Shown piece after piece: positions 1 through 8,014 of a stretch of 34,895 nt of DNA (positions are counted from its first letter, which is position 1; each line of letters opens with the position of its first letter). Below the pieces are notes generated by a model, which was not told the origin of the DNA, ran no database searches, and saw nothing but the letters and a program-made list of their open reading frames with translations. The position numbers were made by a program, and so were the translations under genes. Source of the stretch: Chloroflexota bacterium (GTDB lineage: Bacteria > Chloroflexota > Limnocylindria > Limnocylindrales > CSP1-4); assembly GCA_021813655.1 (NCBI GenBank), contig JAKAJU010000164.1, forward strand, positions 1-34,895, given 5' to 3'.

Positions 1-1
1 C

Positions 2-1015
2 GGCGTCGGCAAGGTGTACCGCTACACCACGAACCCGGAGACCTCCACGGGCGACGGGATCGCGATGGCGTGGCGGGCCGGCTGCCGCGTGGCGAACATG
101 GAGTTCGTCCAGTTCCACCCCACGTGCCTCTACCACCCCGTGGAACGGACCTTCCTCATCAGCGAGGCGCTCCGCGGGGAAGGCGCCTACCTGACGCTCC
201 CCGACGGGACCCGCTTCATGGCCGCCCACGACCCGCGGATGGAGCTGGCGCCGCGCGATATCGTCGCCCGGGCGATCGACTTCGAGATGAAGAAGCACGG
301 TCTCGACCATGTCTGGCTCGACGCGCGCCACCTGGGCGAGCCGTTCCTGCGGGAGCACTTCCCGACGATCTACAACCGCTGCATGGAGCTCGGCATCGAC
401 ATCGCCCGCCAGCCGATCCCGGTCGTGCCCGCGGCGCACTACACGTGCGGCGGGGTCGTCACCGATCTCGAGGGCCGCACCGACCTCCCGGGGCTGTACG
501 CGGTCGGCGAGACGACGTACACGGGCCTCCACGGCGCGAACCGGCTCGCGAGCAACTCACTCCTCGAGTGCGCGGTACTCGGCCGGTCGTGCGCGACGCG
601 CATCGACGCGACGGTGCCGGGCGAGCCGGCCGAGCTTCCGGCGTGGGACGAGAGCCGCGTCGAGATCCCCGACGAGATGGTCGTCGTCTCCCACAACTGG
701 GACGAGCTGCGCCTGTCGATGTGGAACTACGTCGGCATCGTCCGGACGACGAAGCGACTCGAGCGCGCCCTCCGCCGGATCGAGCTCCTGCGCGGCGAGA
801 TCGACGAGTACTACGCGACCTTCCGCGTGAGCCGGGACCTCCTCGAGCTGCGCAACCTCGTCGCGTGCGCGGAGATCGTCGTCCGGTCGGCGCTCTCACG
901 GCACGAGAGCCGCGGGCTCCACTACAGCGCCGACTACCCGTACACGCTTCCGGCGACGCTCCCGACTGTCGCGATCCCCGGCCCGCGGCGGACTCAGATC
1001 AGCCGCATCGAGTAG
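2..1015 (+). CDS. nadB: L-aspartate oxidase, C-terminal part (cut by window edge)
   Basis: Flavoenzyme that oxidises L-aspartate to iminoaspartate, the first step of bacterial de novo NAD synthesis; NadA uses the product. The reading frame is open from base 2, so the gene starts upstream and the FAD-binding N-terminus is missing (the family is about 510-540 residues; about 337 are visible). Family blocks seen are FVQFHPT, the SEALRGEG block and the FAD-contacting [15 protein letters not shown] stretch (usual form [15 protein letters not shown]), followed by the helical C-terminal domain with RRI and RNLV segments. The stop at 1013-1015 lies inside the convergent nadC gene, so the two 3' ends overlap by 22 bp. 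Together with nadA and nadC it makes a complete NAD-synthesis locus, though nadB is on the opposite strand. Succinate dehydrogenase/fumarate reductase flavoprotein is the related alternative, but the context and the [13 protein letters not shown] motif favour NadB. Confidence 0.95.
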   Translation, partial: GVGKVYRYTTNPETSTGDGIAMAWRAGCRVANMEFVQFHPTCLYHPVERTFLISEALRGEGAYLTLPDGTRFMAAHDPRMELAPRDIVARAIDFEMKKHGLDHVWLDARHLGEPFLREHFPTIYNRCMELGIDIARQPIPVVPAAHYTCGGVVTDLEGRTDLPGLYAVGETTYTGLHGANRLASNSLLECAVLGRSCATRIDATVPGEPAELPAWDESRVEIPDEMVVVSHNWDELRLSMWNYVGIVRTTKRLERALRRIELLRGEIDEYYATFRVSRDLLELRNLVACAEIVVRSALSRHESRGLHYSADYPYTLPATLPTVAIPGPRRTQISRIE

Positions 1016-1869
1016 TCGATCGCGCGCACGTTCTTCGTCAGCGCGCCCACGGAGATCCGGTCCACACCGGTCGCCGCGATCCCGGCGATCTCGTCCAGCG
1101 AGATCCCGCCTGAGGCCTCGAGGACCGCGCGTCCGGCCGTGATCGCGACAGCCTCGCGCGTGAGGTCGAGGCTGAAGTTGTCAAGCAGGATGCTGGTCGC
1201 GCCGCTCGCCAGCGCTTCGCGGAGCTGGTCGAGCCCCTCCACCTCGATCTGGATCCCGACGGACGGTCCGGCGTCGAGCGCGCGCGCCGCCTCGAGCGCC
1301 TCGGCCACGCCGCCGGCCGCGGCGATGTGGTTCTCCTTGATGAGGATCCCGTCCCAGAGCGCGATGCGCTGGTTCGCGCCCCCGCCCACCCGGACGGCGT
1401 GCTTCTGGGCCAGGCGCAGCCCGGGGATCGTCTTCCGCGTGTCCAGCACGAGGCAGCCGCGTGGGTTCGGCGACGCGGACTCGATGGCGCGCACGTAGCG
1501 CCGCGTGGACGTCGCCGTGCCCGAGAGGAGCTGGAGGAAGTTGAGAGCCGGCCGCTCGGCGGACAGGAGGGCCCGGGCATTCCCGACGAGCTCGCACACG
1601 ATCGAGTCCGCCGCCATCTCGTCGCCTTCGGCATGCGACCAGGCGAACGTCGCGCCCGGATCGAGCGCGCGGAAGCAGCCCTCGAACCAGTCGACGCCGC
1701 AGAGGACCGCCTCCTCCCTCACGCGGACGCGGGCGTGGGCCGGCCCGGCCGGAACGAGCCGGGCGGTCCAGTCGCCGGTCCCGATGTCCTCCGCGAGAGC
1801 CTCGCGGACGTTCCGGGTGCGTGCCTCCTCGAGGGTCTCGTTCGCGTCGACGACGCCGAAGGGACGCAC
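994..1869 (-). CDS. nadC: Nicotinate-nucleotide pyrophosphorylase (quinolinate phosphoribosyltransferase)
   Basis: Converts quinolinate and PRPP to nicotinate mononucleotide with CO2 release, the third step of de novo NAD synthesis. Seen in the protein: [12 protein letters not shown] near the N-terminus, [12 protein letters not shown], the substrate-binding [11 protein letters not shown] block, [19 protein letters not shown], and the barrel end [12 protein letters not shown]...[10 protein letters not shown]. About 291 residues, normal for the family. The chosen start is GTG at 1869, 7 nt after the nadA stop and preceded by AGGGA. An in-frame ATG at 1902 would overlap nadA by 26 bp and add 11 low-complexity residues; it remains possible. 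Transcribed with nadA; the 3' end overlaps the convergent nadB end. Confidence 0.95.
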   Translation of the reverse strand: MRPFGVVDANETLEEARTRNVREALAEDIGTGDWTARLVPAGPAHARVRVREEAVLCGVDWFEGCFRALDPGATFAWSHAEGDEMAADSIVCELVGNARALLSAERPALNFLQLLSGTATSTRRYVRAIESASPNPRGCLVLDTRKTIPGLRLAQKHAVRVGGGANQRIALWDGILIKENHIAAAGGVAEALEAARALDAGPSVGIQIEVEGLDQLREALASGATSILLDNFSLDLTREAVAITAGRAVLEASGGISLDEIAGIAATGVDRISVGALTKNVRAIDYSMRLI

Positions 1870-1876
1870 GACGTCC

Positions 1877-2989
1877 CTACGCCGACCCGAGGTTCGGGAC
1901 ATGCCCGCGGTCAGAGGCGACGAGGCTCTCGGGGTGGGCGGCGACGAAGTCGAGCATCCGCTCGACGGGGGCCATCGCCTGGACGCGGATCGCGTCGGGG
2001 ACCTCGATCGCGCCGCTTCCGGTCTCGAGGCAGTCGATGACGCCCTGGAGCGAGTCCATCGCCATCCACGGGCAGTGGGCGCAGCTCTTGCACGTCGCGC
2101 TGTTGCCCGCGGTGGGCGCCTCGATGATCGTCTTGCCGGGGGCCAGCTGGCGCATCCGGTGGAAGATCCCGTTGTCGGTCGCGACGATGTACTCGGTCGC
2201 ATCGCCGTCCACGACCGCCCGCAGGAGCTGGGAGGTCGACCCGACGACGTCCGCCTGGGCGACCACGCTCGCGGGCGACTCGGGATGGACGAGCACCCTG
2301 GCGCCCGGATGCTCCGCCCGGAGCAGCTCGAGCTCGAGCCCCTTGAACTCATCGTGGACGACGCATGCGCCGTTCCACATGAGCATGTCGGCGCCGGTCT
2401 CCCGGGCGATGTAGTCGCCGAGATGGCGGTCGGGCGCCCAGAGGATCCGCTCCCCCGACGCGGCGAGGTGGCGGACGATCCCGAGCGCACATGACGAGGT
2501 GACCATCCAGTCGGCGCGTGCCTTCACCGCCGCGCTCGTGTTCGCGTAGACGACGACCGTCCGGTCCGGATGCGCGTCGCAGAACGCCGCGAAGGCGTCG
2601 GGCGGGCAGCCGAGGTCGAGCGAGCAGGTCGCGTCGATATCCGGCACCAGGACCCGCTTCTCCGGGCTGAGGATCTTCGCGGTCTCGCCCATGAAGCGGA
2701 CCCCTGCCACCACGAGCGTCGACGCCGCGTGGTCGCGCCCGAAGCGGGCCATCTCGAGCGAGTCCGCGACGCAGCCGCCGGTCTCGAGCGCCAGGTCCTG
2801 CAGGTCGCCGTCGACGTAGAAGTGCGACACCAGCACCGCGCCGGTCGCGGCGAGGAGCTCGGCCGCGCGCCTCTTCAGCGCGAGACGCTCCTCCGGCGGC
2901 GGGACGAGGGGGACACGCGCCCATGCCTGCGCGATGCTCTCCGTCCCGTCCGTCGCGGGCAGCGCGTAGTCGATCTCGACCCGGCTCAT
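1877..2989 (-). CDS. nadA: Quinolinate synthase
   Basis: Condenses iminoaspartate (from NadB) with dihydroxyacetone phosphate to quinolinate, using a [4Fe-4S] cluster. 370 residues. Cys122, Cys209 and Cys306 have the same 87- and 97-residue spacing as the three cluster ligands of E. coli NadA (113/200/297). The third lies in a CKSCAHCPW motif. Other family blocks are [40 protein letters not shown] and PTAGNSATC. The start ATG at 2989 has a GGAG about 11 nt upstream, and a TACGAT box at 3030-3025 could be its -10 element. First gene of a nadA-nadC minus-strand unit. Confidence 0.96.
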   Translation of the reverse strand: MSRVEIDYALPATDGTESIAQAWARVPLVPPPEERLALKRRAAELLAATGAVLVSHFYVDGDLQDLALETGGCVADSLEMARFGRDHAASTLVVAGVRFMGETAKILSPEKRVLVPDIDATCSLDLGCPPDAFAAFCDAHPDRTVVVYANTSAAVKARADWMVTSSCALGIVRHLAASGERILWAPDRHLGDYIARETGADMLMWNGACVVHDEFKGLELELLRAEHPGARVLVHPESPASVVAQADVVGSTSQLLRAVVDGDATEYIVATDNGIFHRMRQLAPGKTIIEAPTAGNSATCKSCAHCPWMAMDSLQGVIDCLETGSGAIEVPDAIRVQAMAPVERMLDFVAAHPESLVASDRGHVPNLGSA

Positions 2990-3096
2990 CGCTCGTTCGC
3001 TCTCCGTCTCATCACGCCCGCCTGATCGTAGCGCACCCGCCCTCCGCACCCGGGTACGGCGCGGCGCCCCGCCGGCCCGGGCGCCGGCCGCAGCCA

Positions 3097-3615
3097 TCAC
3101 GGCGGCGGCAGCTCCGGGGAGTACGGCGCCTCCGTGTCGATGCTGCCGACGAACTGGGGCAGCCGCCGGTGCCCGAGCGCCTGCCGGATCGCCGCGTTCT
3201 CGCCCGTGTGGAACCAGTAGTGGTAGATCGTCCGCTGCAGCCGGTCGCCGCGCCGGCGGTCGATCGGCTGGCCGTCCTGCTCGAACCGTTCCACGAGCAT
3301 CTCGGTCGTCAGCGTGTCCAGCCACGGGTCGGCGGCGGCAGTGATCTGCTGCCAGGCCGCCATCACGTCGGCGAGCGCCGGTGTGCTCGCGGGCGAGCCG
3401 TACGCGAAGGCCCGCCGGATCTCTGGCAGCAGCACGCTGTCCTGGCCGAGCCGGAGGAAGTACTCCTGCTCCTGCCACGCGAGGTGCCCGACGTTCCACG
3501 CGATGCAGTTCATCGGTTCGATCCGGCGGCGCGCGTCGGCGTCCTTCAGCCCGCGCAGCCCGCGCATGAACTCGCTCCGGGTGAAGCGGAGCTGGATGAC
3601 GAGCGGATGCGGCAT
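3097..3615 (-). CDS. DinB-superfamily protein
   Basis: 172-residue four-helix protein of the DinB/YfiT-like superfamily. Seen: an N-terminal helix ([13 protein letters not shown]), the [15 protein letters not shown] block with His44, and [15 protein letters not shown] with His132 and His136. That spacing fits the three-histidine metal site of this fold. Members act as thiol-dependent metalloenzymes or thiol transferases, or are uncharacterised stress-linked proteins; no specific substrate can be read here. The ATG at 3615 has GGGAG about 8 nt upstream. A TACCCT box at 3656-3651 could be the -10 element of a short leader. Divergent from the DUF1810 gene. Confidence 0.8.
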   Translation of the reverse strand: MPHPLVIQLRFTRSEFMRGLRGLKDADARRRIEPMNCIAWNVGHLAWQEQEYFLRLGQDSVLLPEIRRAFAYGSPASTPALADVMAAWQQITAAADPWLDTLTTEMLVERFEQDGQPIDRRRGDRLQRTIYHYWFHTGENAAIRQALGHRRLPQFVGSIDTEAPYSPELPPP

Positions 3616-3693
3616 CGATCGACTCCCGGTGGGCGGACGCTGTCCGACGGAGGGTACGCCGGGCTGCACCCACCCGTCCGGCGCCCACAGCCG

Positions 3694-3699
3694 TACGAT
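3694..3699 (+). promoter_or_regulatory. Putative -10 box of a leaderless promoter for the DUF1810 gene
   Basis: TACGAT ends 6 nt before the ATG at 3706, and there is no Shine-Dalgarno sequence in the gap. The same TANNNT-6/7 nt-start layout recurs before several other genes of the window, which suggests transcription starting at the start codon. No clear -35 box is visible. Confidence 0.45.
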
Positions 3700-3705
3700 G
3701 ACCAC

Positions 3706-4122
3706 ATGGCGTACGACCTGGATCGGTTCGTCGCCGCGCAGGAGCGCGTCTACGACGACGTCCTCGTCGAGCTGCGCCAGGGCCGCAAGACGAGCCATTG
3801 GATGTGGTTCGTCTTCCCCCAGATCGCGGGCCTCGGGCACAGCGAGACTGCGCGCTACTACGCGGTCGGCTCGCTCGCGGAGGCACGCGCGTATCTCGCG
3901 CACCCCGTCCTCGGCCCGCGGCTGCGCGAGTGCGCGAACCTCCTCCTCGCCGTCGGTGGACGGACCGCCGAGGAGATCCTCGGGCCGGTCGACGCGATGA
4001 AGCTCCGGTCGAGCATGACGCTCTTCCTTCGCGCCGCGCCTGAAGAGGCCGTCTACGCGAGGGTGCTCGATCGCTTCTTCGGCGGCGTCGTGGACGGCGC
4101 GACGGACGCGCTCCTCGGCTGA
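3706..4122 (+). CDS. DUF1810 family protein
   Basis: 138-residue cytoplasmic protein of the DUF1810 family (named calpastatin-like in some databases; function unknown). Family signatures seen are the [19 protein letters not shown] start, [17 protein letters not shown], a SETARYYAV stretch, [11 protein letters not shown] and the [12 protein letters not shown] block. Length matches the family (about 140). The ATG at 3706 was chosen because the homologous part begins there and a TACGAT box sits 6 nt upstream, consistent with a leaderless transcript. The last codons (GGC TGA) fall inside the first copy of a 43-bp repeat. Confidence 0.88.
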   Translation: MAYDLDRFVAAQERVYDDVLVELRQGRKTSHWMWFVFPQIAGLGHSETARYYAVGSLAEARAYLAHPVLGPRLRECANLLLAVGGRTAEEILGPVDAMKLRSSMTLFLRAAPEEAVYARVLDRFFGGVVDGATDALLG

Positions 4123-4224
4123 CGCGCCGCGGACCGGGGCCGCGGTCGGGGCCCGGCGGCCGACGGGCCACGCCGGGGAACGGCTGACGCGCCGCGGACC
4201 GGGGCCGCGGTCAGGGCCCGGCGG
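4117..4224 (+). repeat. 43-bp direct repeat, two copies, with internal GC hairpin
   Basis: 4117-4159 and 4182-4224 are identical over 42 of 43 bases; the only difference is G at 4149 against A at 4214. They are separated by 22 bp. Each copy contains CCGCGG-ACCGGGG-CCGCGG, a 6-bp stem with a 7-nt loop. The first copy includes the last sense codon and stop of the DUF1810 gene, so the second copy carries a duplicated gene end. It could be a recent tandem duplication or a REP-like intergenic unit. Confidence 0.8.
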
Positions 4225-4373
4225 GCTTACACTCGACCCCCGAGGGGTCGGTCTCGGACGGCCGTTCCCCTCCGCTCCCGATCTTCCGAGCGGACCGTCC
4301 CAGGCTGGGACGCGGTCGGCGCTGCGCGGACCGACGGGTCGCGGACTCGCGTACACCGTCGCGCCGACCGGGG
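4225..4373 (+). other. Leader region of the dimethylformamidase-like gene with hairpin
   Basis: No gene seen. A TACACT box at 4228-4233 could be a -10 element. Bases 4293-4317 form GACC-G-TCCCA/TGGGA-CGC-GGTC, a stem with a GGC loop and a small internal bulge. Together they would give a leader of roughly 130 nt before the ATG. The function of the hairpin is unknown. Confidence 0.3.
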
Positions 4374-6215
4374 ATGAGGACGGGACCACCGACGATGCGA
4401 GCACGACCCTCGACACTGGTGCGCCCGCGACGACGCGCAGCGGTCGCGCTCGTCGCCGCCTGCGTCGCGGCCGTCCTGATCGGCGGCACGGTCGCCGCGG
4501 TCGCCGGCCCGACGCCCGCATCCGGGCGTGCGCCGGACGGATCGTCGAAGGCTGCGGCCGCGCCGGGCGCGACACCGGCACCATCGGCCTCCCCCTCCCC
4601 GTCCGGCTCACCCGACCCCACCGCCAGGCCGGATCCCAGCCCCTCGCCCACCCAGCCCGCGGTCCCGGGCTCGGGTGAGACCGAGGACGCGACGATCGTC
4701 ATGAACCGGCCGGCGATCGCGTTCGAGGGGAACGAGCCATGGCAGATCCAGGTCCCCTCGACCGATGCCCACTTCGCCATCGGCTACGCGGACGCGCCGT
4801 CGTATCTGCCCGGCCAGACCCTCCGGTTGGCGGTGAGCACGGACGACCCGGTCTACGTCATCGACATCTACCGTGTCGGCGCCCGGTTCGAGCTCATGCT
4901 CTGGTCCGGGTGGCGGCCGGGCCGACGTCAGCCGGCGCCGATCGTCGAACGGTCCACGATGATGGTCCGCGCGCCGTGGACGTACACGTACAGCTGTCCG
5001 ATCCGGGCGGACTGGCCGAGCGGCCTCTACTTCGCGAAGCTCACCTCGGGCGGAGCCGGCGCCCAGAGCTACGTGCCGTTCGTCGTCCGGTCGACGGCCG
5101 CAAGCCGCTTCCTCTTCGTCAGCGGGGCTCTCAACTCGCAGGCGTACAACACCTGGGGCGGGAGCAGCCTGTATGCGAGCAGGATCGGCAGCCCGGCGCC
5201 GGGCGCACGCCGGGCGTTCGCCGTCAACCTGGACCGGCCCTTCGCGCGCCAGGACGGGATGGGCGAGCTCTTCGGCGGCGAGATCCCGTTCGCCCTCTGG
5301 CTCGAGCGGCGGGGCTTCGACGTCACCTACACGACCGACTACGACCTCTCGATCCACCCGAGCAGCCAGCCGATGCCGAAGGCGACGATCTTCGGCGGCC
5401 ACGACGAGTACTGGGGAGGGGCCCTCCGCGACTGGCTCGAACTGCACGTGCTCACCCGCGGCGACATGGGCCTCGGCGTCTTCGCGGCGGACACCGGGTA
5501 CTGGCGCGTCCGGTTCAGCGGTGCGTCGTCCACGGGCCCACGGACGGTCGTCCTGTACAAGAACGCGCTGCGCGACCCGACGCTGCGGAAGGTCTGCTCG
5601 CGGAGGCTGAAGGCACCGGCGGAGGAGTTCCGCGCGCTGCCGTGCGGGACGCCGGGCTCGAAGAGCAAGCCCGAGCAGGCGCTCTACGGCATCCAGTACG
5701 GCGCGATCGTCCCCGGCTATCACCCCTTCTACCTTGCATCGGGCACCCCTGGGAGCCTCCTCGACGGTACGGGCCTGGAGCCGGGCGCGCTGCTCGGCGA
5801 GGTGGCCGGCGGGGAGGTGGACTGGACCTTCCCCGACTACCCGACGGTGTCCGGTCTCACCCTCCTCGCGGAGAACCGCGACCTCCGCGCGTACGAGGGG
5901 TATCGCACCCGGGCTCAGGCGGTCGTCGCCGCCGTCCCGTCGGGCGGGCGCACGTTCGCGAGCGGGACGTTCTGGTGGACGTGGGGCCTCGAGCCGCACT
6001 TCGCCGCCGACCACAGGGTCGCCCCCGGATTCGACCGCCTCACGGCGAACATCCTCGAGTGGCTGGCGGCTGCCGCGCCGTCGGCGGGTGGACCCGTCCC
6101 CGGCCCGACGCCCACCCCCGGTCCCGGACCCACGGTGACCCCACGCCCGAGCCCGACCGCCAGCGCGAGCCCGAGCCCGAGCCCGAGCCCCAGCCCCACC
6201 ACCGGGCCACGCTGA
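4374..6215 (+). CDS. Secreted N,N-dimethylformamidase-like protein (DMFA2_C-type domain)
   Basis: 613 residues. An Arg-rich N-terminus and a hydrophobic stretch (about residues 22-45) form a signal peptide or membrane anchor. A Pro/Ser/Ala-rich linker follows to about residue 100, then a core related to the large-subunit C-terminal domain of N,N-dimethylformamidase, and finally a PSPSPSP tail. Core blocks seen are VYVIDIYRVG, WPSGLYFAKLTSG, FLFVSGALNSQAYNTWGGSSLY, LERRGFDVTYTTDYDL, FGGHDEYWGG (residues 341-349) and SGTFWWTWGLEP. The cytoplasmic amidase pairs with a small subunit; none is encoded here, and export makes DMF hydrolysis doubtful. Start ATG 4374; ATG 4395 (seven codons later) is equally possible because neither has a strong ribosome site. 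Convergent with the phosphatase gene. Confidence 0.75.
   Translation: MRTGPPTMRARPSTLVRPRRRAAVALVAACVAAVLIGGTVAAVAGPTPASGRAPDGSSKAAAAPGATPAPSASPSPSGSPDPTARPDPSPSPTQPAVPGSGETEDATIVMNRPAIAFEGNEPWQIQVPSTDAHFAIGYADAPSYLPGQTLRLAVSTDDPVYVIDIYRVGARFELMLWSGWRPGRRQPAPIVERSTMMVRAPWTYTYSCPIRADWPSGLYFAKLTSGGAGAQSYVPFVVRSTAASRFLFVSGALNSQAYNTWGGSSLYASRIGSPAPGARRAFAVNLDRPFARQDGMGELFGGEIPFALWLERRGFDVTYTTDYDLSIHPSSQPMPKATIFGGHDEYWGGALRDWLELHVLTRGDMGLGVFAADTGYWRVRFSGASSTGPRTVVLYKNALRDPTLRKVCSRRLKAPAEEFRALPCGTPGSKSKPEQALYGIQYGAIVPGYHPFYLASGTPGSLLDGTGLEPGALLGEVAGGEVDWTFPDYPTVSGLTLLAENRDLRAYEGYRTRAQAVVAAVPSGGRTFASGTFWWTWGLEPHFAADHRVAPGFDRLTANILEWLAAAAPSAGGPVPGPTPTPGPGPTVTPRPSPTASASPSPSPSPSPTTGPR
6167..6190 (+). 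repeat. GAGCCC hexamer tandem repeat encoding a Ser-Pro tail
   Basis: Four exact copies of GAGCCC, followed by degenerate copies, encode the alternating Ser-Pro tail of the preceding secreted protein. Such tracts are prone to length variation. Ser-Pro tails commonly act as extended cell-surface spacers. Confidence 0.8.
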
Positions 6216-6233
6216 GGGTGCGCCTGCCCGCGC

Positions 6234-6258
6234 CTCGCGCGCTCCCCGCGCCCGCGAG
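6234..6258. terminator. Possible bidirectional hairpin between convergent genes
   Basis: CTCGCG (6234-6239) and CGCGAG (6253-6258) form a 6-bp stem over a 13-nt loop in the 79-bp gap between convergent genes. There is no T tract. Weak evidence. Confidence 0.3.
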
Positions 6259-6294
6259 CATCCGCTCTCGCGCGCCGACCGCAGGCCTCCCGCG

Positions 6295-7017
6295 TCAGCC
6301 GACCGCCGGCTCCGTCAGTCGCGCGACGAGCAGGTCCAGCTCCGCGTCCGCGAGGCCCTGACCGCGCAGGAGCCTCCGGGCGCCGCCGTGGACCGCGTCG
6401 AGGTGCGCGAGCGCCGCGTCCATGAACTCCGGCGGGCTGTCCACGACCAGGCTCGCATGCCGCCAGTCGTCCGGCTCGATGTGCGCGACCGGCGACGCGA
6501 AGTACCCCGCCGACAGCGCGTAGTCCTCCACGATGACGTCCCGCGGGACGCCGCAGAGGTCGAGCAAGAGGGCGATCGTCACGCCGGTCCGATCCTTCCC
6601 CGCCGCGCACCCGATGACGGCCGGGAGCGCGCCCTCGGCGAGCAGCGCGCGGACCACCGCCGCGAGCTGCGCGGCCCGTGCGTCGAGGACGTGGCGGTAC
6701 ATGCCGGCGAGTCCGGCGTGCGGCGTGGGGTCGTCGGCGAGGAGCGGGATGCTCGCGTACCGCACGCCCGGATGGCGGCGGAAGTCGTTCGGCGCGATCT
6801 CGAGCTCCTCCGGCCACCGCAGGTCGATGACTTGCCGAAGCCCGAGGTCCACGAGGGCGTCCACGGTGCGCGCGGGCAGCCGCGCCAGCTCGTCCGAGCG
6901 CAGCAGCGTCCGCCAGCGCATCCGGCGACCGTCCAGGGTGGGATACCCGCCGACATCGCGGACGTTGCGCGTGCCGTCGAGCGGGAGGTGTCGATCGGGA
7001 AGGATCTGAGTGCTCAT
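6295..7017 (-). CDS. Tyrosine-protein phosphatase family protein (Y_phosphatase3-like)
   Basis: 240 residues resembling the bacterial protein-tyrosine/lipid phosphatases of the PF13350 type. It starts with NVRDVGGYPTLDGRRMRW, the family's N-terminal motif, and carries LLRSDELARL and VIDLRWPEE. The P-loop is GCAAGKDRTG with nucleophile Cys137 and Arg143 (C-x5-R). The residue before the catalytic Cys is Gly136, where the family usually has His. The KDRTG form is typical of the group that acts on phosphotyrosine or phosphoinositides; the substrate is unknown. No Shine-Dalgarno precedes ATG 7017, but TACCCT lies 7 nt upstream. Divergent from the YccF gene. Confidence 0.87.
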   Translation of the reverse strand: MSTQILPDRHLPLDGTRNVRDVGGYPTLDGRRMRWRTLLRSDELARLPARTVDALVDLGLRQVIDLRWPEELEIAPNDFRRHPGVRYASIPLLADDPTPHAGLAGMYRHVLDARAAQLAAVVRALLAEGALPAVIGCAAGKDRTGVTIALLLDLCGVPRDVIVEDYALSAGYFASPVAHIEPDDWRHASLVVDSPPEFMDAALAHLDAVHGGARRLLRGQGLADAELDLLVARLTEPAVG

Positions 7018-7024
7018 CGTCCCA

Positions 7025-7030
7025 AGGGTA
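7025..7030 (-). promoter_or_regulatory. Putative leaderless -10 box of the phosphatase gene
   Basis: On the minus strand TACCCT is followed by TGGGACG (7 nt) and then the ATG at 7017. The divergent YccF gene has the same box, TACCCT, also 7 nt from its ATG. No clear -35 box is visible. Confidence 0.5.
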
Positions 7031-7131
7031 TCGCCGAACGCGATCCCAAGCCGGCCCGCCCCAGGCGTGGATCGTCGAGGAGTCGGACGCCCAGGCGTAC
7101 TGAGCGCGGCTCCGCAGGGGCGCGCGAGGCC

Positions 7132-7151
7132 GCGTCCTCCTGCGTCCTCCT
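7132..7151 (+). repeat. Tandem decamer in the divergent spacer
   Basis: GCGTCCTCCT occurs twice in direct succession (7132-7141, 7142-7151), with a diverged third copy (GCGACCTCGT) after it. It lies between two divergent promoters. It could be a regulator site or chance in GC-rich DNA. Confidence 0.4.
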
Positions 7152-7195
7152 GCGACCTCGTCCCGTCCGCGGTGGGCGGCCATTCGGCCGGGGAC

Positions 7196-7201
7196 TACCC
7201 T
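7196..7201 (+). promoter_or_regulatory. Putative leaderless -10 box of the YccF gene
   Basis: TACCCT is followed by 7 nt (GTGGACG) and the ATG at 7209, with no Shine-Dalgarno sequence. It mirrors the box of the divergent phosphatase gene. Confidence 0.5.
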
Positions 7202-7208
7202 GTGGACG

Positions 7209-7697
7209 ATGACGCATGAGATCCGGCCTCCAACCCCACCCGCGGGCGTCTCGTCGGCCTCCGCACCCGGTCCGCCGGTCATCGTCGCCGCCGGGTCGTC
7301 CGGGCCCGGACTGCTCGTCCGGGCGATCTGGTTCGTCTTCATCGGTTCGTGGCTGAGCGGCATCGCGATCGGGGTCGCGTACCTCTGCTGCGTGACGATC
7401 GTGGGTCTCCCCCTCGGGTTCTGGATCGTCAACCGCCTCCCGCTCATCCTCACGCTCCGCCCGCGGACCGATGTCCGGGTCGCGCAGGTGGTGGACGGGG
7501 TCACGTATGTACGCGGCGGCACGGTCGAGCAGCTGCCGACCTGGATCCGCGCGGTCTGGTTCGTGCTCGTCGGGTGGTGGCTCGGCGCGATCTACATGTG
7601 GCTGTCGTGGCTGCTCTGCGTCATCCTCGTCACGCTGCCGATCGGGCTGTGGCTCTTCAGCCGCGTCGGCGCGGTCATGACGCTGCTGCGCTACTGA
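7209..7697 (+). CDS. Membrane protein with two tandem YccF domains
   Basis: 162 residues. After a Pro-rich N-terminus of about 35 residues, two copies of the YccF inner-membrane domain follow: RAIWFVFIGSWLSG...LPLGFWIVNRLP and IRAVWFVLVGWWLG...LPIGLWLFSRVG. A charged segment (about residues 80-115) separates them. Each copy contains two hydrophobic stretches, so four membrane passes are likely. The function of YccF proteins is not established. ATG 7209 follows a TACCCT box at leaderless spacing. Divergent from the tyrosine phosphatase; a functional link is possible but unproven. Confidence 0.82.
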   Translation: MTHEIRPPTPPAGVSSASAPGPPVIVAAGSSGPGLLVRAIWFVFIGSWLSGIAIGVAYLCCVTIVGLPLGFWIVNRLPLILTLRPRTDVRVAQVVDGVTYVRGGTVEQLPTWIRAVWFVLVGWWLGAIYMWLSWLLCVILVTLPIGLWLFSRVGAVMTLLRY

Positions 7698-7769
7698 GCT
7701 GCGGGACCGCGTCGCCGTGCCCCGCCTCGCACCCCTCTCGGGACTCCACGGCCGTCGGCCGGGTGTCGC

Positions 7770-7912
7770 ATGACCGGCACCGAGGTGGCCGTCGCGCGGA
7801 TCCACGGCGTCCGTGACGTGCGCCTCTCCAGGGAGCCGGTCCCATTCCCCGGCCAGGTGGATCGCTCATCCGCGTGGAGGTCACGGTCGCGCCCGTCGCG
7901 CCGGGGAGCTGA
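7770..7912 (+). pseudogene. Frameshifted, truncated N-terminus of an alcohol dehydrogenase-like gene
   Basis: From ATG 7770 the frame reads VAVARIHGVRDVRLSREPVP, which aligns with ARWHGLRDVRVERIPVP at the start of the intact zinc dehydrogenase just downstream. After a Pro-Gly-Gln-Val stretch the similarity moves to another frame at 7865 (LIRVEVTVAPVAPGS; compare LLLRVSWCGICG), which stops with TGA at 7910-7912. No catalytic Cys or Zn-binding region remains. This looks like the relic of a duplicated or replaced dehydrogenase gene. It lies in a 317-bp stretch (7698-8014) otherwise without a gene. A chance open frame is possible, but the in-register similarity across two frames argues for a relic. 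Confidence 0.5.
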
Positions 7913-8014
7913 GGGCGCGCTCCGCGTCGGCGGCCGCGGGTCGCGAGGCGGCTGCGCCGCGGCGCGCCGCCCACGGCGTAGATTCGTGCCCACGCGCTCG
8001 CACGGAGGACCCTG

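Noticed and set aside
7132-7161. CRISPR-like short repeats
   Set aside because: Two adjoining decamers without spacers; not an array.
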